Source: Devosia sp. MC521 (lineage in GTDB: Bacteria; Pseudomonadota; Alphaproteobacteria; Rhizobiales; Devosiaceae). Taken from it: a stretch of 64,000 nt of DNA. Each line of letters opens with the position of its first letter. Positions within the stretch are counted from its first letter, which is position 1. A model generated the notes under the pieces. That model saw nothing but the letters and a program-made list of their open reading frames with translations, searched no databases and was not told where the DNA came from. Of this stretch, positions 9,050 to 18,747 are shown piece by piece. The translations under genes were made by a program, and so were the position numbers. Location: contig NZ_CP059902.1 in the NCBI RefSeq assembly GCF_014127105.1, positions 715,001 through 779,000 on the forward strand, in the 5' to 3' direction.

Positions 9050-9544
9050 TTAGAGCGTCGTGGCGACCAGTACAGCGAGCTTGGCTGGGGTGCCGAGTAC
9101 GTTGCGGATGGTTTCAACCTTCTCGGGTGTGAAGTGCCCCTCAACGTCCAGCATGTTCATGGTGCCGATGAGCTTGTCCTTGACGATAACCGGATAGTTC
9201 ACCACCGAATGGCAGCCCAGCGCGTTGATGGTTTCGTGGTCGAACAGAACCTTGGCGATGTCTTCAATGGTGTTGGCGACATAGCATTCACGCTTGCCAT
9301 GGACGATGTCGAACCACGGACCATAGTTCAGCGGCTTGGTGCCAGAAGTTGGATAGGTTTCCGGGTGGCTGGTGTAGGCGCGGCGGGAGACCTCGAGGTC
9401 CCAGTCGACCAGCATGACGGTGAAGAGCTTTGCGCCAACAACGTCACGCACCAACGTCTGCAGAGCCGAGAAGGCGTCGTCGGCAGTGGTTGCCTTGGCA
9501 ATAGCGGCGTCGAAGGCCACAAGAGCTTTAGTATGGTCAGTCAT
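9050..9544 (-). CDS. GAF domain-containing protein
   Basis: A 164-residue single-domain protein. The GAF fold runs from about residue 24 to 160: AFSALQTLVRDVVGAKLFTVMLVD, given here as AFSALQ then LFTVMLVD, later CHSVVNYPVIVKDKLIG, GTMNMLDVEGHFTPE and the closing helix. GAF domains bind small molecules or sense redox state; no catalytic or output domain is fused. It lies downstream of the peptide ABC operon with a gap of about 60 bases and could be co-transcribed with it, although it has its own terminator. Function unknown. Confidence 0.8.
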   Translation of the reverse strand: MTDHTKALVAFDAAIAKATTADDAFSALQTLVRDVVGAKLFTVMLVDWDLEVSRRAYTSHPETYPTSGTKPLNYGPWFDIVHGKRECYVANTIEDIAKVLFDHETINALGCHSVVNYPVIVKDKLIGTMNMLDVEGHFTPEKVETIRNVLGTPAKLAVLVATTL

Positions 9545-9604
9545 GTCTCAAAATAGTCCTGAGATGCGCCCTGGAGCAGGGCAGGGAAAGGCCAATGGTC
9601 GCGC

Positions 9605-10329
9605 CTAGTGGTTAGCGGCCATCAATTCGCGCGAGTAGGGTTCTTTCAGCTCGCCGCGCTTAAGATCTGCGACGTCAGCAATCTCGACAATCCGACCCTT
9701 CTGCATGACCGCAAGGCGGTCGCAGAGGAAGCTCACCACCGGCAGATTGTGCGTCACCATGAGATAGGTGAGGCCCTGTTCCTTACGGAGGCGCTTGAGC
9801 AAATTCAGAATTTCAGCCTGAACGGAAACGTCCAGCGCCGAGGTCGGCTCATCGAGCAGCATGACTTTGGGTTCGAGCATCAAAGCGCGCGCAATAGCAA
9901 CACGCTGGCGCTGACCACCCGAAAGCTGGTGCGGGAAGCGGAAACGGAAACGCTTGTCGAGACCGACATTGCGCAAGGTTTCTTCAACGCGCTCATCGCG
10001 ATTGCCAATACCGTGAATGGCCAGAGGCTCAGTGAGCACATCGTCAATGGTCTTGCGCGGATGCAGCGACCCATATGGGTCCTGAAACACCATCTGGACC
10101 TGACGCGACACGCTGCGGTCAATGCTGTGGCTGCGCGGCTTGCCGAGCACCGAAATCTCGCCGGTCCATTCTGGTGCAAGACCAGCAATGGCGCGCAAAA
10201 TCGTCGATTTGCCCGAGCCACTTTCACCGACGAGGGCAAAGCTTTCGCCCTCAGGAATGGAGAGGTTCACCCCATGCACGACCTTGCTGTCGCCATAGGA
10301 AATGTCGAGGTTTTTGAGTTCAATCGCGG

Positions 10330-10333
<4 letters not shown>
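9605..10333 (-). CDS. Peptide ABC transporter ATP-binding protein (DppF/OppF type)
   Basis: About 242 residues. Walker [10 protein letters not shown], signature [15 protein letters not shown], Walker [13 protein letters not shown] and the H-loop VTHN are all present. It is shorter than many DppF proteins because the C-terminal oligopeptide-transporter tail is minimal. The ATG at 10333 overlaps the TGA of the upstream ATPase (ATGA), which makes it a better start than the in-frame ATG 12 bases earlier. It forms the ATPase heterodimer with the next gene for a family 5-type importer whose binding protein is encoded divergently. Confidence 0.9.
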
Positions 10334-11162
<829 letters not shown>

Positions 11163-11163
<1 letters not shown>

Positions 11164-12065
11164 TAGCTCTTACCCTCGCTCTTGGGGTCAAGCACGTCGC
11201 GCAGACCATCGCCGAGGAAGCAGAAGCCCAAGGAGACGATGATGATGGCGAAGCCTGGCATGGTGGCAACCCACCACTGATCGAGAATGAAGGTACGGCC
11301 ACGCGAAATCATGGCGCCCCATTCTGGAAGCGGCGGCTGTGCACCAAGGCCGATAAAGCCAAGACCGGCAGCGGTAAGGATGACGCCTGCCATGTCGAGG
11401 GTGACGCGAACGATCATCGACGAGGTGCAAAGCGGCAGGATGTGCTTGACGATCACACGGACTGGACCACCACCGGATAGGCGCACTGCCGAAATGTATT
11501 CGGCATTGCGAATGGTGAGAGTTTCAGCGCGCGCGATACGGGCATAGGCCGGCCAAGCAGTGATGGCGATGGCAATAATGGCATTGTTGATGCCAGGGCC
11601 AAGCGCCGCCACGAAGGCCAAAGCCAAGATGAGCTTAGGGAGCGACAGGAAAATGTCGGTGAAGCCCATGAGGATTTTGTCGACCCAGCCGCCGAAGTAG
11701 CCAGCAATGGCGCCGACCAAGAGACCGAGTGGAGCCGAGATCAGCGCCACCAGCATGACGATGGTGAGGGTAATCTGCGAGCCATAGACGACGCGCGAGA
11801 AGATATCGCGCCCAAGCTCATCGGTGCCCATCCAGTGGTCACCCGAAGGCGGCAGAAGACGATTGCCAAGGTTTTGGCCGGTTGGCGAATAGGGGGCAAT
11901 CCATGGCGCAAAAGCTGCGGTAAACAGCAGCACCAGAATGATCACACCACCCAGAACCGAGAGGGGATTGCGCAGCAGAGCGGTGAAGACGCGATAGGCG
12001 CGACCCACATTGGCCTGAAGCTTCGAAGTCGGGGAATCGGCAAGTAGCCAATCACGAGTGGTCAT
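11163..12065 (-). CDS. Peptide ABC transporter permease (DppC type)
   Basis: A 300-residue permease. The N-terminal cytoplasmic stretch is followed by a first membrane segment near residues 36-58 and then the DppC hallmark HWMGTDELGRDIFSRVVYG. The EAA-like loop is near ISAVRLSGGGPVRVIVKHILP, and the C-terminus GLRDVLDPKSEGKS is characteristic. It pairs with the DppB-type permease encoded immediately upstream. Confidence 0.93.
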
Positions 12066-13138
12066 GAACGGGCCCTCGGATCGAGGACGCGATAAAGCAC
12101 GTCCGAAACTTTGTTGATGACGATGAACACGGCGCCGATGACAAGGGTAGACCCCAGCACAGCATTCATGTCGGCGTTGAGCAGTGCAGAGGTCAGATAG
12201 TTACCAATGCCGGGCCAGGAGAACACGGTTTCGATCATCACCGAGCCTTCAAGCAGACCCGCATAGGACAGACCAATAACAGTAATCAGCGGCACGAGAA
12301 TGGGCTTGAACGCATGGCGCCAGATGACGACGCGCTCCGGCACACCTTTGACGCGAGCCGTGGTGACAAACTCCTGGCTTAGCTGATCGAGCATGAAGGA
12401 ACGCGTCATGCGGGCGATGTAGGCGAGCGAGAAGAAGCCAAGGACAGACGCCGGGAGAATGAGGTGAGAAACCGCATTCCAGAAGATGTCGAAATCGCCG
12501 GAGATGACGCTATCGATGAGGATCATGCCAGTGATCGGGGGCACTAGACCATCATAGAAAATGTCCAATCGGCCCGGACCGCCAACCCACTTCAGGTGAG
12601 CGTAGAACAAGGCAAGGCCGACGAGACCGAGCCAGAAGGCCGGAACGGAATAGCCCAGTAGGCCAATGACGCGGATGATCTGATCAATCCAGCTGCCCTG
12701 CTTGGCGGCAGCTGTGACGCCAAGCGGCACACCCATAGCAACGCCAATGAGAATGCCCAAGGTGGCCATTTCAAAGGTCGCGGGGAAGAAGCGGCTGATG
12801 TCGTCAGCAACGTCACGACCAGTGGACACCGATTTGCCCAGATCGCCTGAGAAGACATTACCGACATAGGTGATGAACTGCTGCCAGAGCGGCTGATCTA
12901 GCCCCATCGCAATCTTGGCGGCGTCGTATTGAGCCTGCGTTGCACGGTCACCGACGACTGCCAGAACCGGGTCAATCGGGATCACACGGCCGATAAAGAA
13001 GGTTATCGCCAAAAGGCCAAGAAAAGTGAGGAAAAGAGTTATGACAAAGCCGGCAACCGCCGAAATCTGACGCTTGAGGCGCCGATTCCGGTTTTTGTTC
13101 GGGCTTGCCGATGGTGTCGATGTTTGGTCGAGCGCCAC
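12062..13138 (-). CDS. Peptide ABC transporter permease (DppB type)
   Basis: A 358-residue permease with an unusually long basic cytoplasmic N-terminus of about 30 residues before the first membrane segment. It contains the DppB-type segments PLWQQFITYVGNVFSGDLG and RVKGVPERVVIWRHAFKPIL, given here in parts, and the C-terminal VLYRVLDPRAR. It is the first gene of the minus-strand operon. A 9-bp inverted repeat lies 33-57 bases upstream of the start and may be the operator for the divergent XRE regulator. Confidence 0.93.
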   Translation of the reverse strand: MALDQTSTPSASPNKNRNRRLKRQISAVAGFVITLFLTFLGLLAITFFIGRVIPIDPVLAVVGDRATQAQYDAAKIAMGLDQPLWQQFITYVGNVFSGDLGKSVSTGRDVADDISRFFPATFEMATLGILIGVAMGVPLGVTAAAKQGSWIDQIIRVIGLLGYSVPAFWLGLVGLALFYAHLKWVGGPGRLDIFYDGLVPPITGMILIDSVISGDFDIFWNAVSHLILPASVLGFFSLAYIARMTRSFMLDQLSQEFVTTARVKGVPERVVIWRHAFKPILVPLITVIGLSYAGLLEGSVMIETVFSWPGIGNYLTSALLNADMNAVLGSTLVIGAVFIVINKVSDVLYRVLDPRARS

Positions 13139-13170
13139 GTAATTTCCTTTATTAGAAACAGCAATTTAGC

Positions 13171-13195
13171 ACCGCAAAAAAGTTCATTTTGCGGT
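13171..13195. promoter_or_regulatory. Inverted repeat, candidate XRE-regulator operator
   Basis: ACCGCAAAA, 7 bases, TTTTGCGGT: a perfect 9-bp dyad in the divergent gap between the permease operon and the XRE-cupin gene. A smaller related palindrome, AGCAATTTTGCT, is at 13229-13240, and GCAATTTAGC is at 13161-13170. Shared GCAA/TTGC half-sites suggest repeated operators for the adjacent regulator. Binding is inferred. Confidence 0.5.
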
Positions 13196-13263
13196 TTCAA
13201 TGGCTGCAGATTTCGCTTTCACCATACTAGCAATTTTGCTTATATCAAAAAAATTTTGGTGGG

Positions 13264-13938
13264 ATGGGTATGGCAGAAGCGGTCGCGAAAGTGAACCAAG
13301 CGGATCACCCGAAGGTTGGTGCACTCATTCGCGCACGCCGTCGTCAGCAGCATTTGACCCTTGTGGAACTAGGGCAGGCCGCTGAGGTTTCGGTGGGCTA
13401 TTTGAGCCAAGTCGAACGCGACCATGCGACGCCATCTTTGGGAACCTTGGCGCAGATCGCGCGCGCCCTTGAGGTGCCAATCGACTACTTCATCTCCGCT
13501 CCCACGACCGCCAACGCTTTGACGCGGGCAGGGGAACGCAATCGTTTTTCGGTCGACGGATCCTCGGTCGTCTACGAACGGATCGGCGCAGACTTTCCGG
13601 GCAATCAATTGTCTAGCTTTTTGCTGACTGTGCCGCCGGGCTATCGCTCCGAAACCGTTGCCCATGAGGGCGAAGAACTTATTTTTGTACTGGAAGGGTC
13701 AATCACTCAACGCCTCGATGGCGAAGACATGGTGATGAGCGCGGGCGATAGCCTGCATTATCGCGGCAACCTTCCGCACTCGTGGTTCAATTTGTCCGAT
13801 CAGCCGGCGCGTCTGCTGTGGACGGGAACCCTTACACTCTTTCGCTCAAACGCCGGCCCGCGCGCTGGACAGAGCACAACCAAAACCGGCGCAAACAAGC
13901 CGGCTCGTAAAATAAACCCTAAGGAGAAACGCTCATGA
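13264..13938 (+). CDS. XRE-family transcriptional regulator with C-terminal cupin domain
   Basis: A 224-residue regulator. The helix-turn-helix is at about residues 18-72 (LIRARRRQQHLTLVELGQ, then VSVGYLSQVERDHATPSLGT). A cupin fold follows at about 120-195 (GEELIFVLEGSI, DSLHYRGNLPHSWFN), the PuuR-like layout for small-molecule sensing. The C-terminus is a basic tail rich in Lys, Thr and Pro. ATGs at 13264 and 13270 are both possible; a GGTGGG lies about 7 bases before the second. The stop overlaps the start of the binding-protein gene, so the regulator and the importer are made together. It probably controls both divergent units. Confidence 0.88.
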   Translation: MGMAEAVAKVNQADHPKVGALIRARRRQQHLTLVELGQAAEVSVGYLSQVERDHATPSLGTLAQIARALEVPIDYFISAPTTANALTRAGERNRFSVDGSSVVYERIGADFPGNQLSSFLLTVPPGYRSETVAHEGEELIFVLEGSITQRLDGEDMVMSAGDSLHYRGNLPHSWFNLSDQPARLLWTGTLTLFRSNAGPRAGQSTTKTGANKPARKINPKEKRS

Positions 13939-15518
13939 AGCTCTTCCGCGCTGCCTTGCTGGCGACTGCGCTCACCCTGCCTGCGGCAGTTGGTGCAAAC
14001 GCAGCAACCCCTGCAAACGCACTGGTCATTGCCCAGAACATCGACGATATCGTCGCGCTGGACCCGGCACAGGCCTATGAATTCTCGGCTGGCGAAATCA
14101 ACGCCAACCTCTATGACCACCTGGTGCAGTACGCAGCAGAAGACACCACGGTTCTCGCACCGGGTCTGGCGTCCTCTTGGGTTGCAGACGAAGCGGCAAA
14201 GTCGCTGACCTTCACCATGCGCGAAGGCGCAACCTTCGCATCGGGCAACCCTGTCCGTGCAGAAGACGTGCACTACACCTTCAAGCGTGTTGTGACCCTC
14301 AACAAGACCCCGGCGTTCATTCTGACCCAGCTCGGCTGGACCCCAGAAAACATCGACGAAATGGTCACTGTTGACGGCAACACCGTTACCGTTCGTTGGT
14401 CGGGCGACTTCGCTTCGGCATTCGTTCTCAACGTGCTTGCAGCACGTCCGGGCTCGATTGTTGACCAGGTTCTCGTCAGCGCCAACGAAGTTGACGGCGA
14501 CTGGGGCAATGCTTGGCTGAACTCCAATTCGGCTGGTTCGGGTCCATTCGTTCTGACCGACTACCGTGCGGCAGAAATGGTCCGTATGCAGGCCAATGCC
14601 AATTACTGGGGCGGCGCTCCGGCCATGGAACAGGTCATCATCCGCCACGTGGCTGAAGCCGCAACTCAGCAGCTGCTGCTGACCTCGGGCGACGTTGACA
14701 TGGCCAAGAACCTGACCCCTGATCAGATCGGTGGTCTGGGCGATGCGGTTAAGGTTGAGACCTATCCGCAGTCGGCTGTTCACTTCCTTTCGTTCAACCA
14801 GAAGACCGAAGAGCTGACCAACCCAGCTATTTGGGAAGCTGCGCGTTACCTCGTCGATTATGACGGCATGACCCAGACTTTCCTCAAGGGTCAGATGGAA
14901 AAGCACCAGGCCTTCTGGCCAAAGGGCTTCCCAGGCGCTCTGGAAGACACCCCGTTCACCTACGACGTTGAAAAGGCTAAGCAGATTCTGGCTGACGCTG
15001 GTGTTGCAACGCCGCTCAACGTGACGCTCGACGTCATCAACTCGGCGCCATTCACCGACATCGCGCAGTCGCTGCAGGCTGGTTTCTCTGAAGTTGGTAT
15101 CAACTTCGAAATCCTGCCAGGCACCGGCGCTCAGGTCATCACCAAGTACCGTGAACGTACCCACCAGGCGATGCTGCTGTATTGGGGCCCAGACTTCATG
15201 GATCCGCACTCGAACGCTAAGGCGTTTGCGTACAATTCCAACAATGCCGACGACGCATACGCAGCGACCACCACTTGGCGCAATGCTTGGGCCGTTCCGC
15301 AGGAAATGAACGACAAGGTCACTGCAGCTCTTGCTGAAGCTGACATGGACAAGCGTAACGAGATCTACCTCGACCTGCAGAAGCAGGTTCAGGCAGATGG
15401 CCCGATTGTCATCATGTTCCAGGCAGCCCTGAACATCGGCATGGCGAACAATGTCAACGGTTACGTCAACGGTTCGAACTCGGACTTCGTTTACTACCGT
15501 CTCGTCACCAAGAACTAA
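13935..15518 (+). CDS. Peptide ABC transporter substrate-binding protein (family 5)
   Basis: A 527-residue periplasmic protein. The signal peptide is about residues 1-24 (LLATALTLPAAVGANA then ATPAN). Family 5 segments include VIAQNIDDIVALDPAQAYEF near the mature N-terminus, VTVDGNTVTVRW, and GSGPFVLTDYRAAEMV. AAGGAG stands 9-10 bases before the ATG. It should feed the divergently encoded DppBCDF-type complex. The M24 peptidase downstream makes a proline-containing or modified peptide a reasonable substrate guess. Confidence 0.92.
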   Translation: MKLFRAALLATALTLPAAVGANAATPANALVIAQNIDDIVALDPAQAYEFSAGEINANLYDHLVQYAAEDTTVLAPGLASSWVADEAAKSLTFTMREGATFASGNPVRAEDVHYTFKRVVTLNKTPAFILTQLGWTPENIDEMVTVDGNTVTVRWSGDFASAFVLNVLAARPGSIVDQVLVSANEVDGDWGNAWLNSNSAGSGPFVLTDYRAAEMVRMQANANYWGGAPAMEQVIIRHVAEAATQQLLLTSGDVDMAKNLTPDQIGGLGDAVKVETYPQSAVHFLSFNQKTEELTNPAIWEAARYLVDYDGMTQTFLKGQMEKHQAFWPKGFPGALEDTPFTYDVEKAKQILADAGVATPLNVTLDVINSAPFTDIAQSLQAGFSEVGINFEILPGTGAQVITKYRERTHQAMLLYWGPDFMDPHSNAKAFAYNSNNADDAYAATTTWRNAWAVPQEMNDKVTAALAEADMDKRNEIYLDLQKQVQADGPIVIMFQAALNIGMANNVNGYVNGSNSDFVYYRLVTKN

Positions 15519-15605
15519 GTTATTGTGATGTTTGTCTGATTGCTTCCGCCTCTCCCCAGCAATGGGAGGAAGGGGCGGGAGCAGCTAGGCCCAAAAGACA
15601 AAAAA

Positions 15606-15632
15606 CCGAAGCCGGCCGCGTGCCGGCTTCGG
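15606..15632 (-). terminator. Strong hairpin with T run on the minus strand
   Basis: CCGAAGCCGGC, CGCGT, GCCGGCTTCGG is a perfect 11-bp stem. The T run (TTTTTTG) follows only when read on the minus strand, yet both flanking genes are on the plus strand. For the plus-strand message it is a stable hairpin after the binding-protein gene, likely to limit 3' decay or expression of the peptidase. On the minus strand it would stop antisense transcription. Confidence 0.6.
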
Positions 15633-15659
15633 ACCTCTTAAACCTGCAGGATTTGCATC

Positions 15660-16760
15660 ATGAACCCCATTCTCGCCGCCCGCCTCGAAAAGCTGCGCGA
15701 GCGCATGGCCGCCACTGCCACGGATCTCGTGGTAATTGGCCCATCCAGCCATATGGTCTATCTGGCCGATCTCTCGCCGCATGGCGATGAGCGCCCGGTG
15801 ATGTTGATGGTGAGCCAGAGTTATGCCGGGTTCCTCATGCCTGCGCTGAACGCCGATGCGGCGCGTCAGCACACAGATTTACCGTTCTTCCCCTGGTCAG
15901 ACGCTGAAGGCCCGAACGCGGCATTGGAGCAGCTGCTGGACGCCACCGGCATTGACCGCAGCGCACCATCGGTTGTGCTTGACGAAACCATGCGCGCGGA
16001 CTTCGCGCTGCTGGTTCTCGACGCGCTGCCGGGTGCAAGCCGTCGCTTCACTGCGGATACTGTCGGCTATCTGCGTTCGCGCAAGGATGCAGCCGAAGAG
16101 GCCGCAATCAAGGCCTCGCATCTGCTCAATGACCGTGCCGTTGAAGCTGCCTTTGCTCAGCTCAAGGAAGGCATGACCGAGATCGAAGTCGCAGACTTCA
16201 TCAAGGGCTACTATAAGGCCAGTGGTGCTGAAACCGTGTTCTGCTCGGTCTGCTTCGGCCCAAACGGCGCCTTCCCGCACCACCATACCGGCGACACCAA
16301 GCTCAAGGCTGGGGACGCGGTATTGATCGACACAGGCGGTCGTATTGGCGGCTATCCTTCCGACATGACCCGCATGGGCTTCTTTAAGTCCAAGCCTGAA
16401 GGTTATGACGAGATCCACAATCTGGTCGATACGGCTGTGCAGGCGGCGCTCGCGGCCGCCGTACCAGGCGTTCCAGCCAGCGCCGTTGATAAGGCAGCAC
16501 GTGATGTTATCACTGCCGCCGGGTACGGGGATAAGTTCCTGCACCGCACTGGCCACGGCTTGGGCATCGACGTGCACGAAGCGCCTTACATCACCGGCGC
16601 GTCGGAGACTATTTTGGACAACGGCATGGTGTTCTCGATCGAGCCGGGCATCTATCTGCAGGGCCGCTTCGGCCTGCGTCTTGAGGAGATTGTCATCATC
16701 CGCGATGGCAAGGCCAAGATCTTCTCGGAAATGGCGCGCACCGCCGTTGCTGCGGGTTAA
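15660..16760 (+). CDS. M24-family metallopeptidase (Xaa-Pro aminopeptidase/dipeptidase type)
   Basis: 366 residues. The N-terminal creatinase-type domain is at about 1-140 and the pita-bread metallopeptidase domain at about 150-360. The dinuclear metal ligands are all visible: Asp in VLIDTGG, Asp in YPSDMTR, His in HRTGHGLGIDVHEAP, Glu in SIEPGIYL and Glu in LRLEEIVI. Such enzymes cleave next to proline. There is no signal peptide, so it acts in the cytoplasm on peptides delivered by the adjacent importer. AGGA is found 9 bases before the ATG. Confidence 0.92.
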   Translation: MNPILAARLEKLRERMAATATDLVVIGPSSHMVYLADLSPHGDERPVMLMVSQSYAGFLMPALNADAARQHTDLPFFPWSDAEGPNAALEQLLDATGIDRSAPSVVLDETMRADFALLVLDALPGASRRFTADTVGYLRSRKDAAEEAAIKASHLLNDRAVEAAFAQLKEGMTEIEVADFIKGYYKASGAETVFCSVCFGPNGAFPHHHTGDTKLKAGDAVLIDTGGRIGGYPSDMTRMGFFKSKPEGYDEIHNLVDTAVQAALAAAVPGVPASAVDKAARDVITAAGYGDKFLHRTGHGLGIDVHEAPYITGASETILDNGMVFSIEPGIYLQGRFGLRLEEIVIIRDGKAKIFSEMARTAVAAG

Positions 16761-16777
16761 ATCTGCCACACAAACCG

Positions 16778-16808
16778 GGTGTCTACGACTTTGGTCGGGG
16801 ACACCCTT
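16778..16808 (+). terminator. Possible terminator after the M24 peptidase
   Basis: GGGTGTC and GACACCC form a 7-bp stem with a loop of about 15 bases shortly after the stop. The following bases (TTGCTT) are only weakly T-rich, so this is tentative. Confidence 0.45.
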
Positions 16809-16979
16809 GCTTACATCAGAGCGAAGTTATTGACACCGCTGCGAGCGTGACCCATTCAATGGCGGTCTTCAGAGACATCTGATGACCCGTTTCTGCTCAA
16901 GCCACACGCCTTCTGCGACTTGGGCTCGTCCGTGTTGCAGCGCGTTCATTGCGCGCCCGAATAGAGATTTGTGTTTGCT

Positions 16980-17717
16980 ATGACCAAGCCAGAATTCCGC
17001 GTTTTTAACTCGCGTGAAGAAGTTGCCGCTGCTGTCGCCCGCCACCTCGCAGAAACCCTGTCGGCAAAACCCGCAGCAACCTTGGGCCTAGCAACTGGCA
17101 AGACCTTTATCTCGATTTATGCCGAGGTTGTTGAGCGCTTTAAAAAGGGCGAGATGGCCTTTGCTCAGGCCGCGAGCTTCAATCTCGACGAATATGTTGG
17201 CCTGCCTGCAGGTCACCCAGCCTCGTTCCGCAGCTACATGGAAGAGCATCTCTTCCGTCACGTCGACCTGCCTGCTGCGGACGCGCATCTGCCGAGCGTT
17301 GAAGGGGAAGTCGAAGCCTCCTGCGCCGCCTACGAAGCCGCTATCACTGCCCGTGGCGGCATTGATTTGCAGCTCCTCGGGATTGGCCAGAACGGTCACA
17401 TCGGTTTCAACGAACCCGGTTCCGCTTTCGATAGCCGCACCCGTCAGGTTGAGCTGACCCAATCGACCATTGAAGCCAATACTTCGGACTTCCCTGCTGG
17501 CGAACTGCCGCCGCCAAGCGCTGTGACTATGGGCGTGGGTACCATAGTCGATGCCAAGGAAATCGTGCTGGTGGCGCTGGGCGCCAATAAGACCGAGGCC
17601 CTCAAGGCCGCGTTTGCATCGGCACCGAGCACTGACTGCCCTGCCTCGGCTCTTCAGGCCCACGGCAAGGTCGTGGTCTATTGCGACGCCGCTGCCAAGG
17701 GCGACATCGAAGGCTAA
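16980..17717 (+). CDS. nagB: Glucosamine-6-phosphate deaminase
   Basis: About 245 residues, NagB family, converting GlcN-6-P to fructose-6-P and ammonia. Family segments are LGLATGKTF at the phosphate loop, SFNLDEYVGL with the catalytic Asp, LLGIGQNGHIGFNEPGS with the Asn-Gly-His-Ile-Gly-Phe-Asn core, and TMGVGTIVDAKEIVLVALG. The start could be ATG at 16980 or an in-frame GTG 9 bases earlier; both have only a weak ribosome site. It stands alone, 13 kb from the nanE-kinase operon, and no nagA is in the window. Confidence 0.9.
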   Translation: MTKPEFRVFNSREEVAAAVARHLAETLSAKPAATLGLATGKTFISIYAEVVERFKKGEMAFAQAASFNLDEYVGLPAGHPASFRSYMEEHLFRHVDLPAADAHLPSVEGEVEASCAAYEAAITARGGIDLQLLGIGQNGHIGFNEPGSAFDSRTRQVELTQSTIEANTSDFPAGELPPPSAVTMGVGTIVDAKEIVLVALGANKTEALKAAFASAPSTDCPASALQAHGKVVVYCDAAAKGDIEG

Positions 17718-17740
17718 GTTTGCCTGACGACTATGATTTT

Positions 17741-17770
17741 GAAGGGGCAGGGGGAAACCTCTGCCCTTTT
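17741..17770 (+). terminator. nagB terminator
   Basis: AAGGGGCAG and CTGCCCTT form the stem, followed by a TTTTCTTT tract, 25-50 bases after the nagB stop. Confidence 0.75.
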
Positions 17771-17782
17771 CTTTGGGTGAAA

Positions 17783-18649
17783 CTACCTCGCCTCGAAGCG
17801 GGTGGCGCGATGGGCGAGCGGAGCGGTGTTGCGAACGCGGCGGAAAACCTTGGAGAAGTAGTTTCCGTCGGCAAAACCAGTCATGGCAGCGATGTCGACG
17901 ACGCTCATTTCGGTAGCGAGCAGCAGGCGTTCGGCGCGGGCGATGCGGCGTTTCAAAACGTAGTGAGAAGGCGGACTGCCGACTGTCTCGGTAAAGCGGC
18001 GTACGAAATGGGCACGGCTCATGCTGGCAATGGCGGCGAGGCGCTCGACGTGAAGCGGCGCTGAGATATTGTGCTCGATGTAGCTAAGCACCCGCTCGAT
18101 GGCAGCGGGATGAGCAGCGGCGGCGGCGGGTAGGGCGCTAAACGCGGCGTCGTAGAGCGTGGTCAGGGCGGCGTAGCCGAGGCTAGAGGCTTTACCCGCG
18201 CTCATGGTGCTGTCGGTGAGACAGGTACGTGTAGCGGCGGCAAGCGTATCGACCTCAGCTTCACTCAGACTGAGCACGGGGCCGGCCGTAGCCAAAATAT
18301 CGAGGCTGAGGCGCATGGCCTCGCGCCCACTGATCAGCATCCAAAAATACTCCCAATGCCCGCCTCGCTCCAAAAAATAGCGATGCTCATGGGGCATGGT
18401 CACCAGCATGGTTTTGCCCGGCGTCAGCTTGTGGCGCACGCCAGCATAATCGAGCTGACCTTCGCCTTGTGTGGTGTGTTGCAACACAAGGAATGGCGCG
18501 CTGCCACGCTTCATTCCATCCCACGAATAGTGCTCATTTCGGCGCTGCTCAAAGCCTGCGCTGACGGTCATGCAATGCAGATGCGCTGCCCCTCGCGGAG
18601 GCTGGATATGCTTGAGATCGAACCCATGAGCAACGAGACGGGAGAGCAC
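17783..18649 (-). CDS. AraC-family transcriptional regulator
   Basis: 288 residues. The N-terminal cupin-like sensing domain is at about 30-150 and the double helix-turn-helix at about 190-285, with SMSRAHFVRRFTETVGSPP, VVDIAAMTGFADGNYFSKVF and an RR-rich end. GTG is the likely start, with AGGGG about 8 bases upstream. The gene diverges from the GH4 alpha-galactosidase gene with about 98 bases between starts, so it probably activates that gene in response to a galactoside. A role in control of nagB is less likely, because that gene converges on it. Confidence 0.88.
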   Translation of the reverse strand: MLSRLVAHGFDLKHIQPPRGAAHLHCMTVSAGFEQRRNEHYSWDGMKRGSAPFLVLQHTTQGEGQLDYAGVRHKLTPGKTMLVTMPHEHRYFLERGGHWEYFWMLISGREAMRLSLDILATAGPVLSLSEAEVDTLAAATRTCLTDSTMSAGKASSLGYAALTTLYDAAFSALPAAAAAHPAAIERVLSYIEHNISAPLHVERLAAIASMSRAHFVRRFTETVGSPPSHYVLKRRIARAERLLLATEMSVVDIAAMTGFADGNYFSKVFRRVRNTAPLAHRATRFEAR

Positions 18650-18747
18650 AAAATTACCCCTATTCGCACAAGCTTTCTCTACACCAGATAGTGGGAACTC
18701 GCTAGCTCTAGTGGCAAGGCGCAGGTTTTGGCGCTTGGGAGGAAGTT

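Noticed and set aside
13800-15209. 469-residue minus-strand frame opposite the peptide-binding protein
   Set aside because: Covers a confident family 5 binding protein on the other strand and shows no domain; shadow frame.
16761-16970. Possible tRNA or small RNA between the M24 peptidase and nagB
   Set aside because: I looked for cloverleaf arms and a T-loop GTTC pattern and found none that fold; only a weak hairpin near 16778.
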